In this document: positions 47,972-56,703 of the stretch, one piece after another
How positions within the stretch are numbered: position 1 is the first letter of the stretch
Layout of the letters: the number at the start of each line of letters is the position of its first letter
NCBI GenBank assembly: GCA_963696665.1
Contig: CAVOLE010000004.1
Location: 186,001-250,000, forward strand
Length of the DNA: 64,000 nucleotides
Reading direction: 5' to 3'
Origin: Roseiarcus sp963696665
Lineage (GTDB): Bacteria > Pseudomonadota > Alphaproteobacteria > Rhizobiales > Beijerinckiaceae
The notes under the pieces: generated by a model
Told to the model about the DNA's origin: nothing
The model's database searches: none
The model's input: only the letters and a program-made list of their open reading frames with translations
Position numbers and translations under genes: made by a program

Positions 47972-49231
47972 TTGCCTAAGTCCAATTGGCGCGCCGGCAT
48001 GAGCCGCCGCACACTCGTCAAATCGGGAGCGGCGCTTGCCGCCGCCCAATTCGCCAGCCCGTTCGTCATCCCCGCCCGCGCCGCCGATGCGGTCAAGATC
48101 GGCTTGGACAATCCGCTGACCGGCACCTACGCGGGCCCGGGCAAGAACGAGCTCGTCGGTTGCCAGATGGCGCTCGACGAGATCAACGCCAAGGGCGGAA
48201 TCCTCGGCCGACCGGCCGAACTCGTCGTCGAGGATTCGACCAGCGGCGACGCCGGCGTCGCGGTGCAGAAAGCGCGCAAGCTGATCGACGGCGACAAAGT
48301 CGACTTCCTGCTCGGCAACGTCAACTCGGCGCTGGCGCTCGCCATGGCGCAGGTGTCGAACGAAAAGGGCGTCCTGCACATCGTGCCCGGCGGCCACACC
48401 GACGCGATCACCGGCAAGAGCTGCCACTGGAACGTATTTCGCGTCTGCAACACCACGGCAATGGAGGCGAACGCCGTCGCCAGCGCGTTGGTCAAGGATT
48501 ATGGCAAGAAGTACTACTACATCACGCCCGACTACGCTTTCGGCCATACCCTCGAAGCCGGCATGGTCAAGGCGATCGCGAAGCTCGGCGGCACGAGGGT
48601 GGGCGGCGATTTGACGCCGCTCGGCACGGTGGACTTTTCCTCCTATCTCATCAAGGCTCAGGCGGCGAACCCGGACGTCATCGTCTTCCTGGTCCAGGGC
48701 GACGACATGCTGAACGCCCTCAAGCAGGCGGTGCAGTTCGGGCTGCAAAACAAGGTCCATCTCGCCGGGGCGCAGCAGGAGTTGGAGCCGCTCGAAGGCC
48801 TGCCGCCGGAGGCGCGGGTCGGCGTCTGGGTCCTGGAGTGGTACTGGAACCAGCCCGGCGTGCCGCACGTCGCCGAATTCGTCGAGGCGACCAAGAAACG
48901 CACCGGCCGGGTGCCGACCGCGCGGACCTGGTTCGGCTATGTCTCGGTCTGGACCTGCGCGCACGCCGCCGCCGCAGCCAAATCGTTGAAGGCGGTGGAG
49001 ATGGCCAAGTCGCTGCAAGACTTCCATCTGCCGCCTGAAATCGCGCTCGGGCCGAACCCGGCCTTCTACCGCGCCGGCCAGAATCAGCTCCTCGCGTCGC
49101 TGTTTGTCGGCGAGGCGCAGGCGAAGGGCTCGGCGCCGGACGATCTGTTCAAGGTCACCAAAGTCGTCAACGGGGCCGATGTCGCGGGTACGGTCGAAGA
49201 GAGTGGCTGCAAGATGACCTGGCCGACCTGA
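47972..49231 (+). CDS. Liv-type ABC transporter substrate-binding protein, Tat signal
   Basis: 419 residues. The start is TTG 47972 after GGGAGAG; ATG 47999 is an alternative. The twin-arginine signal SRRTLVKSGAALAAAQFASP is followed by AAD near residue 39, so export in folded form is expected. The mature part is a type I periplasmic-binding fold (VKIGLDNPLTGTYAGPGKN, EINAKGGILGRPAELVVEDS, GDKVDFLLGNVNSALALAM). The ligand is probably a branched-chain amino acid, amide or related small organic compound; it cannot be read from the sequence. It is first in an operon with two permeases and two ATPases. Confidence 0.92.
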   Translation: MPKSNWRAGMSRRTLVKSGAALAAAQFASPFVIPARAADAVKIGLDNPLTGTYAGPGKNELVGCQMALDEINAKGGILGRPAELVVEDSTSGDAGVAVQKARKLIDGDKVDFLLGNVNSALALAMAQVSNEKGVLHIVPGGHTDAITGKSCHWNVFRVCNTTAMEANAVASALVKDYGKKYYYITPDYAFGHTLEAGMVKAIAKLGGTRVGGDLTPLGTVDFSSYLIKAQAANPDVIVFLVQGDDMLNALKQAVQFGLQNKVHLAGAQQELEPLEGLPPEARVGVWVLEWYWNQPGVPHVAEFVEATKKRTGRVPTARTWFGYVSVWTCAHAAAAAKSLKAVEMAKSLQDFHLPPEIALGPNPAFYRAGQNQLLASLFVGEAQAKGSAPDDLFKVTKVVNGADVAGTVEESGCKMTWPT

Positions 49232-49295
49232 CGATCATGCGAGGGGAGGGGGGCGCGCTCGTCGCCGCACGCGGAGTGGACGGCGAGCATCGCGC

Positions 49296-50165
49296 ATGAG
49301 CCAGGTTGTCCTGTTCAACGTCTTCAACGGCCTGATCGTCGGGGCGTTCTACGCCCTTATGGCGCTCGGCCTGTCGCTGATCCTCAATCTCAGCGGCGTC
49401 ATCAATTTCGCCCACGGCGGCTTTTTGGCGCTCGGCGCGTATCTCGCCTACACGCTGATCCCCTACATCGGTTTTTGGGGCGCGTTGATCGTCGCGCCGC
49501 CGCTGACCGCTGTGCTCGGCCTCGTCGTTGAGTGGCTGTTGATCCGCCCGCTCTATGGCAAGGACCCGCTCTACAGCCTGCTCCTGACCTTCGGCCTCGC
49601 CTACATTTTCGAGGATGTGACGCGGGTGATCTGGGGCGCGCAAAGCGTGCCGTTTCAGGTGCCCGGTTGGCTCATGACCTCGCTGTCGAGCCAGTACTTC
49701 TTTCTCACTGGCTATCGCGTATTCATGATGATCATCGTTGCGGTCGCTGTGGGCGGCTTGTTCGCGGTCCTCAAATATACGCGGCTCGGCATGCGCATCC
49801 GCGCCGGAACGCGCGATCTCGATACGGTCTCGACGCTCGGGGTGAACGTGAGAGTGCTGCGCAGCCTCAACTTCGGCATCGGCATCTATATGGCCGGCCT
49901 CGCCGGCGTGCTCGCCGCCGGCTTGCTCGGGCTCTCGCCCACTATCGGCGCCAACCTCATCATGCCGAGCTTCGTCGCGATCATCGTTGGCGGCCTCGGC
50001 AGTCTGCTCGGAACGCTGCTTGGCGGCCTGATGATCGGGGTCGCTTCCGGATTGGCGGCGGTCTACTTTCCCTCCGCCACCGAGGCCGTGATCTATGTGA
50101 TGATGGGGCTCGTGCTGCTCGTTCGTCCCCGCGGCCTGCTCGGCGAAGAAGGGAGGGTGCATTGA
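49296..50165 (+). CDS. livH: Branched-chain amino acid-type ABC permease LivH
   Basis: 289 residues with eight or nine membrane helices. Family landmarks are LSLILNLSGVINFAHGGFLALGA near residue 25, RIRAGTRDLDTVSTLGVNV (the EAA-like cytoplasmic loop, with Arg-rich start) and PSFVAIIVGGLGSLLG near the end. It follows the binding-protein gene by 64 bp, and its stop overlaps the livM start. Confidence 0.94.
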   Translation: MSQVVLFNVFNGLIVGAFYALMALGLSLILNLSGVINFAHGGFLALGAYLAYTLIPYIGFWGALIVAPPLTAVLGLVVEWLLIRPLYGKDPLYSLLLTFGLAYIFEDVTRVIWGAQSVPFQVPGWLMTSLSSQYFFLTGYRVFMMIIVAVAVGGLFAVLKYTRLGMRIRAGTRDLDTVSTLGVNVRVLRSLNFGIGIYMAGLAGVLAAGLLGLSPTIGANLIMPSFVAIIVGGLGSLLGTLLGGLMIGVASGLAAVYFPSATEAVIYVMMGLVLLVRPRGLLGEEGRVH

Positions 50166-51113
50166 GAGCCGCCCGGGACCGCGCCTTCAACGCCGTGGTC
50201 TGCCTCCTGCTCCTGTTCATGCCTTTCTGGATGGGAGCGATCGGCGGTTACACCGAGCTCGCCACCCGCATTGTGGTCATGGGACTGGCCGCGATGTCGC
50301 TCAACTTCCTGCTTGGCTTCACCGGGGTTCTCTCGTTCGGCCACGCCGCCTATTTCGGGCTCGGCGCCTACGGGACGGCGATGGCGATCAAGTATTGGGG
50401 CGTCGGATCGATTCCAGCCATCGTGCTCGGCGTGATCGTCGCGACGATCGCGGCGATGATCATTGGCGCGCTCATCGTCAAGCTGCGCGGCGTCTATTTC
50501 GCCATGGTGACCATCGCCTTTGGCCAGGTCTTCTACTTCATCGCCTTCCGCTGGAACGCAGTGACGGGCGGCGACGACGGGCTCACGGGCTGGCGCCGTC
50601 TGCCGATCAATTTTGGCTTCGCTGAGCTCGACATCGTCCAGAACGACAAGGCGTTCTATTATTTCGCTCTCGCGATTTTTGCGATCTGCGTGGGCGCTAT
50701 GGCGGCGCTCCTCAACTCGCCGTTCGGACGCTCGCTGATCGCCATTCGCGAGAACGAACGGCGCGCGCGAATTCCTCGGCGTTCCGATCGAGTTCCATGT
50801 CTGGCTCTCATTCGTGATCTCGTGCCTGTTCGTGAGCGCAGCCGGCGCGCTTTACGCTCTGCTCAACAACTTCATCGATCCGCGCGCCTTGCGCGTCGAT
50901 CTCTCGGGCAACCTCGTGATCATGGCGGTGCTCGGCGGCATGCGCTCGTTCTGGGGGCCGCTGATCGGCGCGGCGATTTTCGTCGCCCTCCAAGACTATG
51001 TGTCGAGCCACACCGAGAACTGGATGTCGGTGATCGGTCTCGTGTTCGTTCTGGTGGTCCGCTTCTTCCCGCGCGGAGTTCTGGGCATGTTGCGCAGCGG
51101 AGCGAAGGCGTGA
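50162..51113 (+). CDS. livM: Branched-chain amino acid-type ABC permease LivM, frameshifted
   Basis: Starts at TTG 50162, overlapping the livH stop. The first frame has MSLNFLLGFTGVLSFGHAAYFGLGAY and SPFGRSLIAIRENERRA. At about 50765, in a GCGCGCGCG run, the sense shifts to another frame (FLGVPIEFHVWLSFVISC, then GNLVIMAVLGGMRSFWGP) to the stop at 51113, which overlaps livG. The joined protein of about 317 residues is normal. The break inside an alternating GC run makes a sequencing or assembly indel likely. A 776-residue ORF spanning this region is an artefact of the same shift. Confidence 0.9.
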
Positions 51114-51862
51114 CGCTGCTTCAAGTCGAGGGCGCGTCGAAGCGCTTCGGCAGTCTGGTCGCCATCGACAATGTGTCGCTGACCATCGAGCCGGGTGAAT
51201 TGCGCGCGATCATTGGTCCGAACGGCGCGGGCAAGACAACCTTCTTCAATCTGGTCAGCGGTCTCTTTGCGCCGACTGCCGGCTCAATCCGGTTCGAGGG
51301 ACAGGACATTACCGCGCTTGCTCCCGACGAGCGGGTGCGGCGCGGGATGGCGCGCACGTTCCAGATCACCGAGATCTTTCCGGATCTCTCGGTCGCCGAC
51401 AACATTCGTGTCGCGGTTGAAGTTGCGTCCGGCCACCGCTTGAAACCTTGGCTCGCCGGACAAAGGCGCGCGGAGGTGGCGGAACGGATCGACAAGCTTT
51501 TGCGACTGGGCGGACTGGCCGATAAGACCCACATGCGCGCCGGCGCCCTGTCGCACGGCGACCAGCGGGCGACGGAAATCATGATGTCGCTGGCGCTGAG
51601 GCCTCGCCTGCTCATGCTCGACGAGCCGACGGCGGGCATGGGCGATCAGGAGACCTACGACATCGCGCGGCTGATCCGGCGGCTGCATCGGCAGGAAGGG
51701 CTGACCATCATGCTGATCGAGCACGACATGCGCGTCGTCTTCAATCTCGCCGATCGCATCATGGTGCTCGCTGAGGGACGGGTGCTGGCGGAAGGCGGGC
51801 CGCAGGAGATCGCCGACAGCGAAAAGGTCCAGGCGGCCTATCTCGGCAAGGCGGCGGCATGA
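51110..51862 (+). CDS. livG: ABC transporter ATP-binding protein LivG
   Basis: 250 residues, GTG start overlapping the livM stop. Walker A is GPNGAGKTTFFNLVSG. The signature region is LSHGDQRATEIMMSLAL, where SHGDQ replaces the usual SYGQQ. Walker B is LLMLDEPTAGMGDQE and the H-loop MLIEHDM. The LivG-type insertion MARTFQITEIFPDLSV is present. It powers the permease pair. Confidence 0.94.
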   Translation: MTLLQVEGASKRFGSLVAIDNVSLTIEPGELRAIIGPNGAGKTTFFNLVSGLFAPTAGSIRFEGQDITALAPDERVRRGMARTFQITEIFPDLSVADNIRVAVEVASGHRLKPWLAGQRRAEVAERIDKLLRLGGLADKTHMRAGALSHGDQRATEIMMSLALRPRLLMLDEPTAGMGDQETYDIARLIRRLHRQEGLTIMLIEHDMRVVFNLADRIMVLAEGRVLAEGGPQEIADSEKVQAAYLGKAAA

Positions 51863-52581
51863 TTGCGCTCAAGGCCGAGGGCATCCACGCCTTCTACGGC
51901 AAAAGTCACATCCTGCACGGCGTGAGCCTCGAAGTGCGCGAGGGCGAGATCGTTGCGCTGCTCGGCCGCAATGGGGCGGGGAAGACGACGACGCTGCGCA
52001 GCCTGATCGGGCTCACCCGTCCGCGCACTGGCAAGGTCACGGTGTTCGGGGCGGACGTGACTGGATTTCCCCCTTACCGGATCGCCGAGTCGGGCGTCGG
52101 CTATGTGCCGGAAGGACGGCGCATCTTCGCCAACCTGACCGTGGACGAGAACCTCCTGGTTCCAGTCGAGCGGCCAGGCCCATGGACGGTGAACCGCGTC
52201 TACGAGGCGTTTCCGCGCCTCGCCGAGCGGCGGACGAACAAGGGCGCCCAGCTCTCCGGCGGCGAGCAGGAGATGCTGTCGATCGCGCGCGCCTTGCTCT
52301 TGAACCCGAAGCTCTTGATGCTCGACGAGCCCTCACAGGGCCTTGCGCCGCTGATCGTCGAGGATGTGTTCAGGATCGTCGTCGCGGCGCGGCGCGAAGG
52401 CGTCTCGGTTTTGTTGGTCGAGCAGAACGTGCGCGCGGCGGTCGAGATCGCCGACCGCGCTTACGTCCTTGACGATGGCCGCATCGTCTACGAGGGCGAC
52501 GCGCGCGCCTTCGGGGCCGACGAGCAGCGGGTGCGCGAACTCGCAGGCGCCAGCGCCGAGAAATGGGACATCGACGGCTAG
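51859..52581 (+). CDS. livF: ABC transporter ATP-binding protein LivF
   Basis: 240 residues, ATGA overlap with livG. Walker A is GRNGAGKTTTLRSLIG, then GVGYVPEGRRIFANLTVDENL (the LivF hallmark), signature LSGGEQEMLSIARAL, Walker B LLMLDEPSQGLAP and VEQN in place of the H-loop His, as usual for LivF. It ends the five-gene transport operon. Confidence 0.95.
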   Translation: MIALKAEGIHAFYGKSHILHGVSLEVREGEIVALLGRNGAGKTTTLRSLIGLTRPRTGKVTVFGADVTGFPPYRIAESGVGYVPEGRRIFANLTVDENLLVPVERPGPWTVNRVYEAFPRLAERRTNKGAQLSGGEQEMLSIARALLLNPKLLMLDEPSQGLAPLIVEDVFRIVVAARREGVSVLLVEQNVRAAVEIADRAYVLDDGRIVYEGDARAFGADEQRVRELAGASAEKWDIDG

Positions 52582-52780
52582 CGAACGGCTTGCCGGCTGT
52601 TCGGCGGATTGGACCGGAACTTGATTTGCCGCTGCGAGGGCTTAAAAAACGGCTGAGGCTTAAGTCGTGCGCGGCGGAACGGTCGAGGTTCGTCGCTGGC
52701 GGGCCGTGAATTGAGGCGCTGAAATCTCAACGATGCGGCGCTGACCATGGGCGCCAAGGGACGAGCCAAGAGGGGAGACG

Positions 52781-54397
52781 ATGTTCGACCAGGTGCTCAA
52801 CCCGTTTCCCAGCGTCTTCGCTGTCTGGCTGGTGGCGCTCATTCCAGTCGCGCTCCTGTTGTTCCTCTTGGCCGTTCTGCGCATGACCGCCTGGCTGGCG
52901 ACACTGATCGGCTCGATCGTCACCCTCATCCTCGGCGTCGTGATTTGGGGCATGCCGCTCAAGCTCGGGATAGCCGCCTATGTGCTCGGCTCGCTGACCG
53001 GCATATGGGCGGTGAACTGGATCACCTTCTGGGGCCTCGTGCTGTTCAATACGCTGACGATCACGGGCACTTTCGAGAGCTTTCGAACCTGGCTGGTTTC
53101 CCAAGGCACGGCCGATGTCCGGGTGCAAACTCTGCTGTTCGCCTGGGCGTTCGGCGCCTTGCTCGAGGGTCTGGTCGGCTTCGGGTACCCGTGGGCGGTC
53201 GTGGCGCCGATCCTCATCGCGGTCGGGATTCCCGATCTGGACGCCATCCGTGTCGCGGCGATCGCCAACAATGCGCCGGTGTCCTACGGCGCCTTGGGCG
53301 TGCCGATCGTGGCGCTCGCTGCGGTCACCGGACTGCCGCTGCTTCAGCTTTCATCCTCGATCGGACACATCGTCGCGATCCTCGCGCTGTTGCCGCCCTG
53401 GGTGCTCATCTACCTGGTCAGCGGACGCGGAGGCTTTCGCGAAGGATGGCCCCTGGCGATCGTCGGCTCGCTCGGCTACATCGCCGGACAGTTCCCGGTC
53501 GCGGTCTATCTCGGACCCTATCTGCCCGACATCACCGGCTCGATTGTTTGCTTCATCTGCCTGTTGATCCTCTTGAAGCTGTGGCAGCCGAAGCAAGTGC
53601 TGGGCTATGGCGGCGCGCCCGTCTCCGCCGAAGCCCTGGCTGCGGCGAGGGCGGGGCGGGTGTTGCCGGCGGCCGAAGTGTTCCGCGCCTGGCTGCCGTT
53701 CCTCGTCCTGATCGTGGTGGTGGTCCTATGGACCGGGCCATGGTCGAGCCTGCCGCGCATCGTGTTGTTCAAATTCTCCGTCGCGGCCCACTCGTCGCTC
53801 AACCCAAGCAAGGTGGTGAGCGCCGCATTCTCGTTCGCCCCCTTCATCGGCGGCAGCGCCATCTTCGCTTCCTGGATCATTGTGGCGCTGTTGCTGCGCG
53901 TCAGCGGCGCCCAGCTCCGGGAAATTTTTTCTCGCACCTTCCACCAGATGTGGGGCGCGCTCTTGGTCGGCGTGTTCATCTTCGGGCTGGCCTATGTGTT
54001 CAATTACTCCGGAATGGCGGCTTCGCTGGCCAATGGATTCTCCAAGATCGGGCCCTGGTTCATCGTGGTGGCGCCGATCCTGGGATGGATTGGCGTGGCG
54101 CTGTCGGGCAGCAACACATCGACCAACGCGATGTTCGGGGCGTTCCAGGCGGAGGTGGGCAGGCTGTTGGGTTTCCCGCCCCTCTTGCTGCCGTCGCTAA
54201 ATTCAGTGGGGGCGGAGATCGGCAAACCGATCGCGCCACAGACGGCGAGCGTGGGCGTCTCGACCAGCCGGTTTGTGCGCGATGAGGGACAGATCATCCG
54301 TCACAATATGGGCTGGACGCTCATCCTGCTGGCCTATCTCATCCTGATCGGAATTTTGTTCTACTTCTTCGCGCCGGGGGTGATGACGTTGCGCTGA
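52781..54397 (+). CDS. lctP: L-lactate permease
   Basis: 538 residues with about 13 membrane helices. Family motifs are FGALLEGLVGFGYPWAVVAP (near residue 135), AIANNAPVSYGALGVPIV and ALSGSNTSTNAMFGAFQ with the conserved SGSNTSTN. LctP/GlcA proteins import lactate or glycolate with protons. ATG 52781 follows GAGGGGAGACG. The gene stands apart, 199 bp after livF; no lactate dehydrogenase gene is adjacent. The longer upstream start in another frame is an artefact. Confidence 0.95.
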   Translation: MFDQVLNPFPSVFAVWLVALIPVALLLFLLAVLRMTAWLATLIGSIVTLILGVVIWGMPLKLGIAAYVLGSLTGIWAVNWITFWGLVLFNTLTITGTFESFRTWLVSQGTADVRVQTLLFAWAFGALLEGLVGFGYPWAVVAPILIAVGIPDLDAIRVAAIANNAPVSYGALGVPIVALAAVTGLPLLQLSSSIGHIVAILALLPPWVLIYLVSGRGGFREGWPLAIVGSLGYIAGQFPVAVYLGPYLPDITGSIVCFICLLILLKLWQPKQVLGYGGAPVSAEALAAARAGRVLPAAEVFRAWLPFLVLIVVVVLWTGPWSSLPRIVLFKFSVAAHSSLNPSKVVSAAFSFAPFIGGSAIFASWIIVALLLRVSGAQLREIFSRTFHQMWGALLVGVFIFGLAYVFNYSGMAASLANGFSKIGPWFIVVAPILGWIGVALSGSNTSTNAMFGAFQAEVGRLLGFPPLLLPSLNSVGAEIGKPIAPQTASVGVSTSRFVRDEGQIIRHNMGWTLILLAYLILIGILFYFFAPGVMTLR

Positions 54398-54498
54398 AGC
54401 CTCGGGACCGCCCGGTTTTCCTGACCTGAGGGACCGTGGGCTTCGACACCCGGGGCGCGAGTTCCGAAAAAATTCGTCAGCAAATTCGTACGCCGCGC

Positions 54499-55838
54499 TC
54501 ACTTCCGGCAGAAGACGGCGACCAGCGCCTCTTTCCAGCGGGCGGCGATATCGCCGGCGCTGAGCGTGGCGGCGCTCCTTGACGCGGCTTCGGCGCCGCC
54601 GAGAAAGGCGCGCATCGCCTCGGGCCCGATCAAGGCGTGCGGAGCGGCGAGCGCGACGCCGGCCACGCGCTTAGGCTCGTCGGCGATCGGCGCCACGAGA
54701 CCGACCAGCGCCCCGGTTCGACCGAACGCCGGGCGCCGCCGGCGCTCTTGTCGAGCGCAGCGGTGACGATCGGGCGCGCTCCATCGCCTACAAACGAGGC
54801 CGAGCTTGCCGCAAGGCGCGGTCCGGAAAATCCAAGAATGATGAGATCCTGCGAGGGCGAGCCGAGGCGGGGCGCTCCGCCGTTCGAGGCGAAATCTCCG
54901 GCGAGTATCGTGAGGCCCGTTGCGGCGTCCGTTCGCTCGATCCGCACAGGCTTTCCAGCCACAGTCGGGTTCGGACAGTTGTCTCCTTTGAGCGCGGTCA
55001 GCGCCTCGCCGGGCGCGACGATGAGCGCGGTCGCGTCCGGCGAGGGAGCTTCCGGAGGCGCAGCGACGCTCGACGCGGGAGGCGCGCCGGCGCTGGCCCC
55101 GCCGCTTGGCGCGGGCGTTGCGGCGGATTTCGGGAAGGGCTCGAATGAATTGGCGATGGCGATCGCCACCCGATCGAGATTGGCGGTCTGGGACGCAGGA
55201 TAGGCGAAGGTGAAGCCCCGGATTGGCGGGGTTGCAGCAGGGTTCTTGTCGAAGCGGGTGTAGAACTTGACCGGCCCCTCTTGACCCGAGACGACGAAGA
55301 AAGCGTCGGGTTTGATCGCTTTATAGCTGACCTTGCGTGTGGGCGTCGCTGCGGACAGGCGCGCATAGAGCGCGCCGAGGTCCGCGTCGGTATTCGAGGC
55401 GAAATCGAGCCTCGCGCCTCCGCGCGCATTCAAAAGCTTGAGCGGCGCCCCGATCTTCGCGCCCGTTTTGGGGTCGCTGACGACCTGGAACCCGGCCGCC
55501 TCGTGCGCCTTTTGAGCCGCAACAAGCAGCGCGTTCAAAAGCGGCGGCGACAGCGTCCCGTCCGCGGGCGCTTTAACGCTCGCCTGAAACGCAAGGATCG
55601 CGTCATGCGTTCGCTTGCCGAACTCGCCGTCGTTCACGCCAACATAGAGCCCGAGCCAAACGAGCGCCTCCTGCACGGCTTTTCGCCTTGCTTCTGGCAG
55701 GGCCAGAAACGCCGCCTTCCGCGCCGCCATCGCGGTGTCATCGGCCGAAGGTGAGGGCGGCGGCGTTTGCGCCGAGGCGAGCGGAGAAAAAAGGCCCAAG
55801 ACCAGGGCGAAGGCGACATGATCAAGCGTTCGCTTCAT
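54499..55838 (-). CDS. Secreted peptidoglycan-binding-domain protein with a C-terminal protease-like region, frameshifted
   Basis: ATG 55838 follows GGAGG and opens a signal peptide (MKRTLDHVAFALVLGLFSPLAS). Residues about 45-100 are a peptidoglycan-binding domain 1 (VQEALVWLGLYVGVNDGEFG, KRTHDAILAFQ). The middle holds a Pro/Ala/Ser linker, followed by a trypsin-like-fold candidate (LTILAGDFASNGGAPRLGSP, DLIILGFSGPRLA) where GGAPR replaces the GNSGGPL pattern, so protease activity is doubtful. Near 54735 the sense moves frame (VGLVAPIADEPKRVAGVALA) to the stop at 54499. Acts in the periplasm if expressed. Convergent with lctP. Confidence 0.75.
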
Positions 55839-56034
55839 AGGCCCTCCAGATCGCGCCGGGGGAGCGAGGCGCTTCGCGACCATACGCTTCGTCGTCGATA
55901 CGGCCATAGAAAGCGATGGCCCCGCAGCGAAATCAAGCTGAAAGGCTCACGGACGCGTGGCCGCCCAAGGCGCATCCTCTTGCATTCAGCTTCGTAACGC
56001 GTTACACCTCTTTCAATCAACTCAAGGAGCCTCG

Positions 56035-56265
56035 ATGCCCGCCCCGGCTGAACGCATGAGACAGATGCGGGAGCGACGGCGCAGGCGAGGCCTGCGTGAA
56101 CTGCAAATCGTCATCCCCGATCCTCGCCTGACCTCGGTCCGTCGGCGGGTTGCCGCTCAGGTCGCGCGTCTCATCCAAGGCAGCGAGAACGAAGCTCTAG
56201 GCTGGATCGAGGCGGTTTCTGAATTCGATTCGCCGGATCGGCGAGCGGACGATGAGGCGCGGTGA
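56035..56265 (+). CDS. MazE-like antitoxin (DUF3018 type)
   Basis: 76 residues, ATG 56035 with AAGGAG upstream. It is very Arg-rich at the N-terminus (MRQMRERRRRRGLRELQIVI), followed by PDPRLTSVRRRVAAQ, as in DUF3018 antitoxins. It overlaps the toxin gene by 14 bp. It should bind and neutralise the toxin and repress the operon. Confidence 0.82.
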   Translation: MPAPAERMRQMRERRRRRGLRELQIVIPDPRLTSVRRRVAAQVARLIQGSENEALGWIEAVSEFDSPDRRADDEAR

Positions 56266-56581
56266 TCTCGTCGTCGTGGCCACGTCCGGCGACTATGGAA
56301 AACCTCGACCGGCGGTTATCGTCCAGACGGACGCGTTTCCGGAGACGAGCGTCTCGGTCGTCGTTTGCCAACTGACCTCGGAACTGGTCGAGGCGCCGGA
56401 TTTTCGCATCACGATCGATCCCGGCGAAAACAACGGACTTCGGGCGCGCTCTCAGATCATGGCCGATAAGCCCGTGACAGTTCGGAGAGCCCGGATAGGT
56501 CAGTCGATCGGTCGTTTGGATGACGGTGACCTCGGGCGTCTCAATGTTGCATTGGCCTTCGTTATGGGGCTTGCCGACTAG
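56252..56581 (+). CDS. MazF/PemK-type toxin
   Basis: 109 residues, start ATG 56252 inside the antitoxin gene. MRRGDLVVVATSGDYGKPRPAVIVQTD is the family N-terminus, with the RPAVIVQ strand and Arg that bind RNA. PLTSxL-like CQLTSELVEA and SQIMADKPVTVRRARIG follow. MazF toxins are ribosome-independent mRNA endonucleases. The pair lies between two envelope-related genes. Confidence 0.87.
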   Translation: MRRGDLVVVATSGDYGKPRPAVIVQTDAFPETSVSVVVCQLTSELVEAPDFRITIDPGENNGLRARSQIMADKPVTVRRARIGQSIGRLDDGDLGRLNVALAFVMGLAD

Positions 56582-56703
56582 AGGCGTTTCTACGCTTGCG
56601 CCATCTCTGTCAGGCTTCCCCAAGTCTGCTTTGGTGGACGGGGCTTCAACCGTGCTAAATTTGCGCCGCTGAGGCGCCCGTGTCGCGCTTGGGAGGCGAA
56701 ATC

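Noticed and set aside
49532..51862. A 776-residue plus-strand ORF that looks like a permease-ATPase fusion
   Set aside because: It joins an out-of-frame reading of livH, the first part of livM and livG through the livM frameshift. The livM and livG homologies are separate proteins with overlapping start and stop codons.
52747..54285. A 512-residue plus-strand ORF overlapping lctP
   Set aside because: Alternative frame of the L-lactate permease gene; the permease frame has the membrane helices and family motifs.
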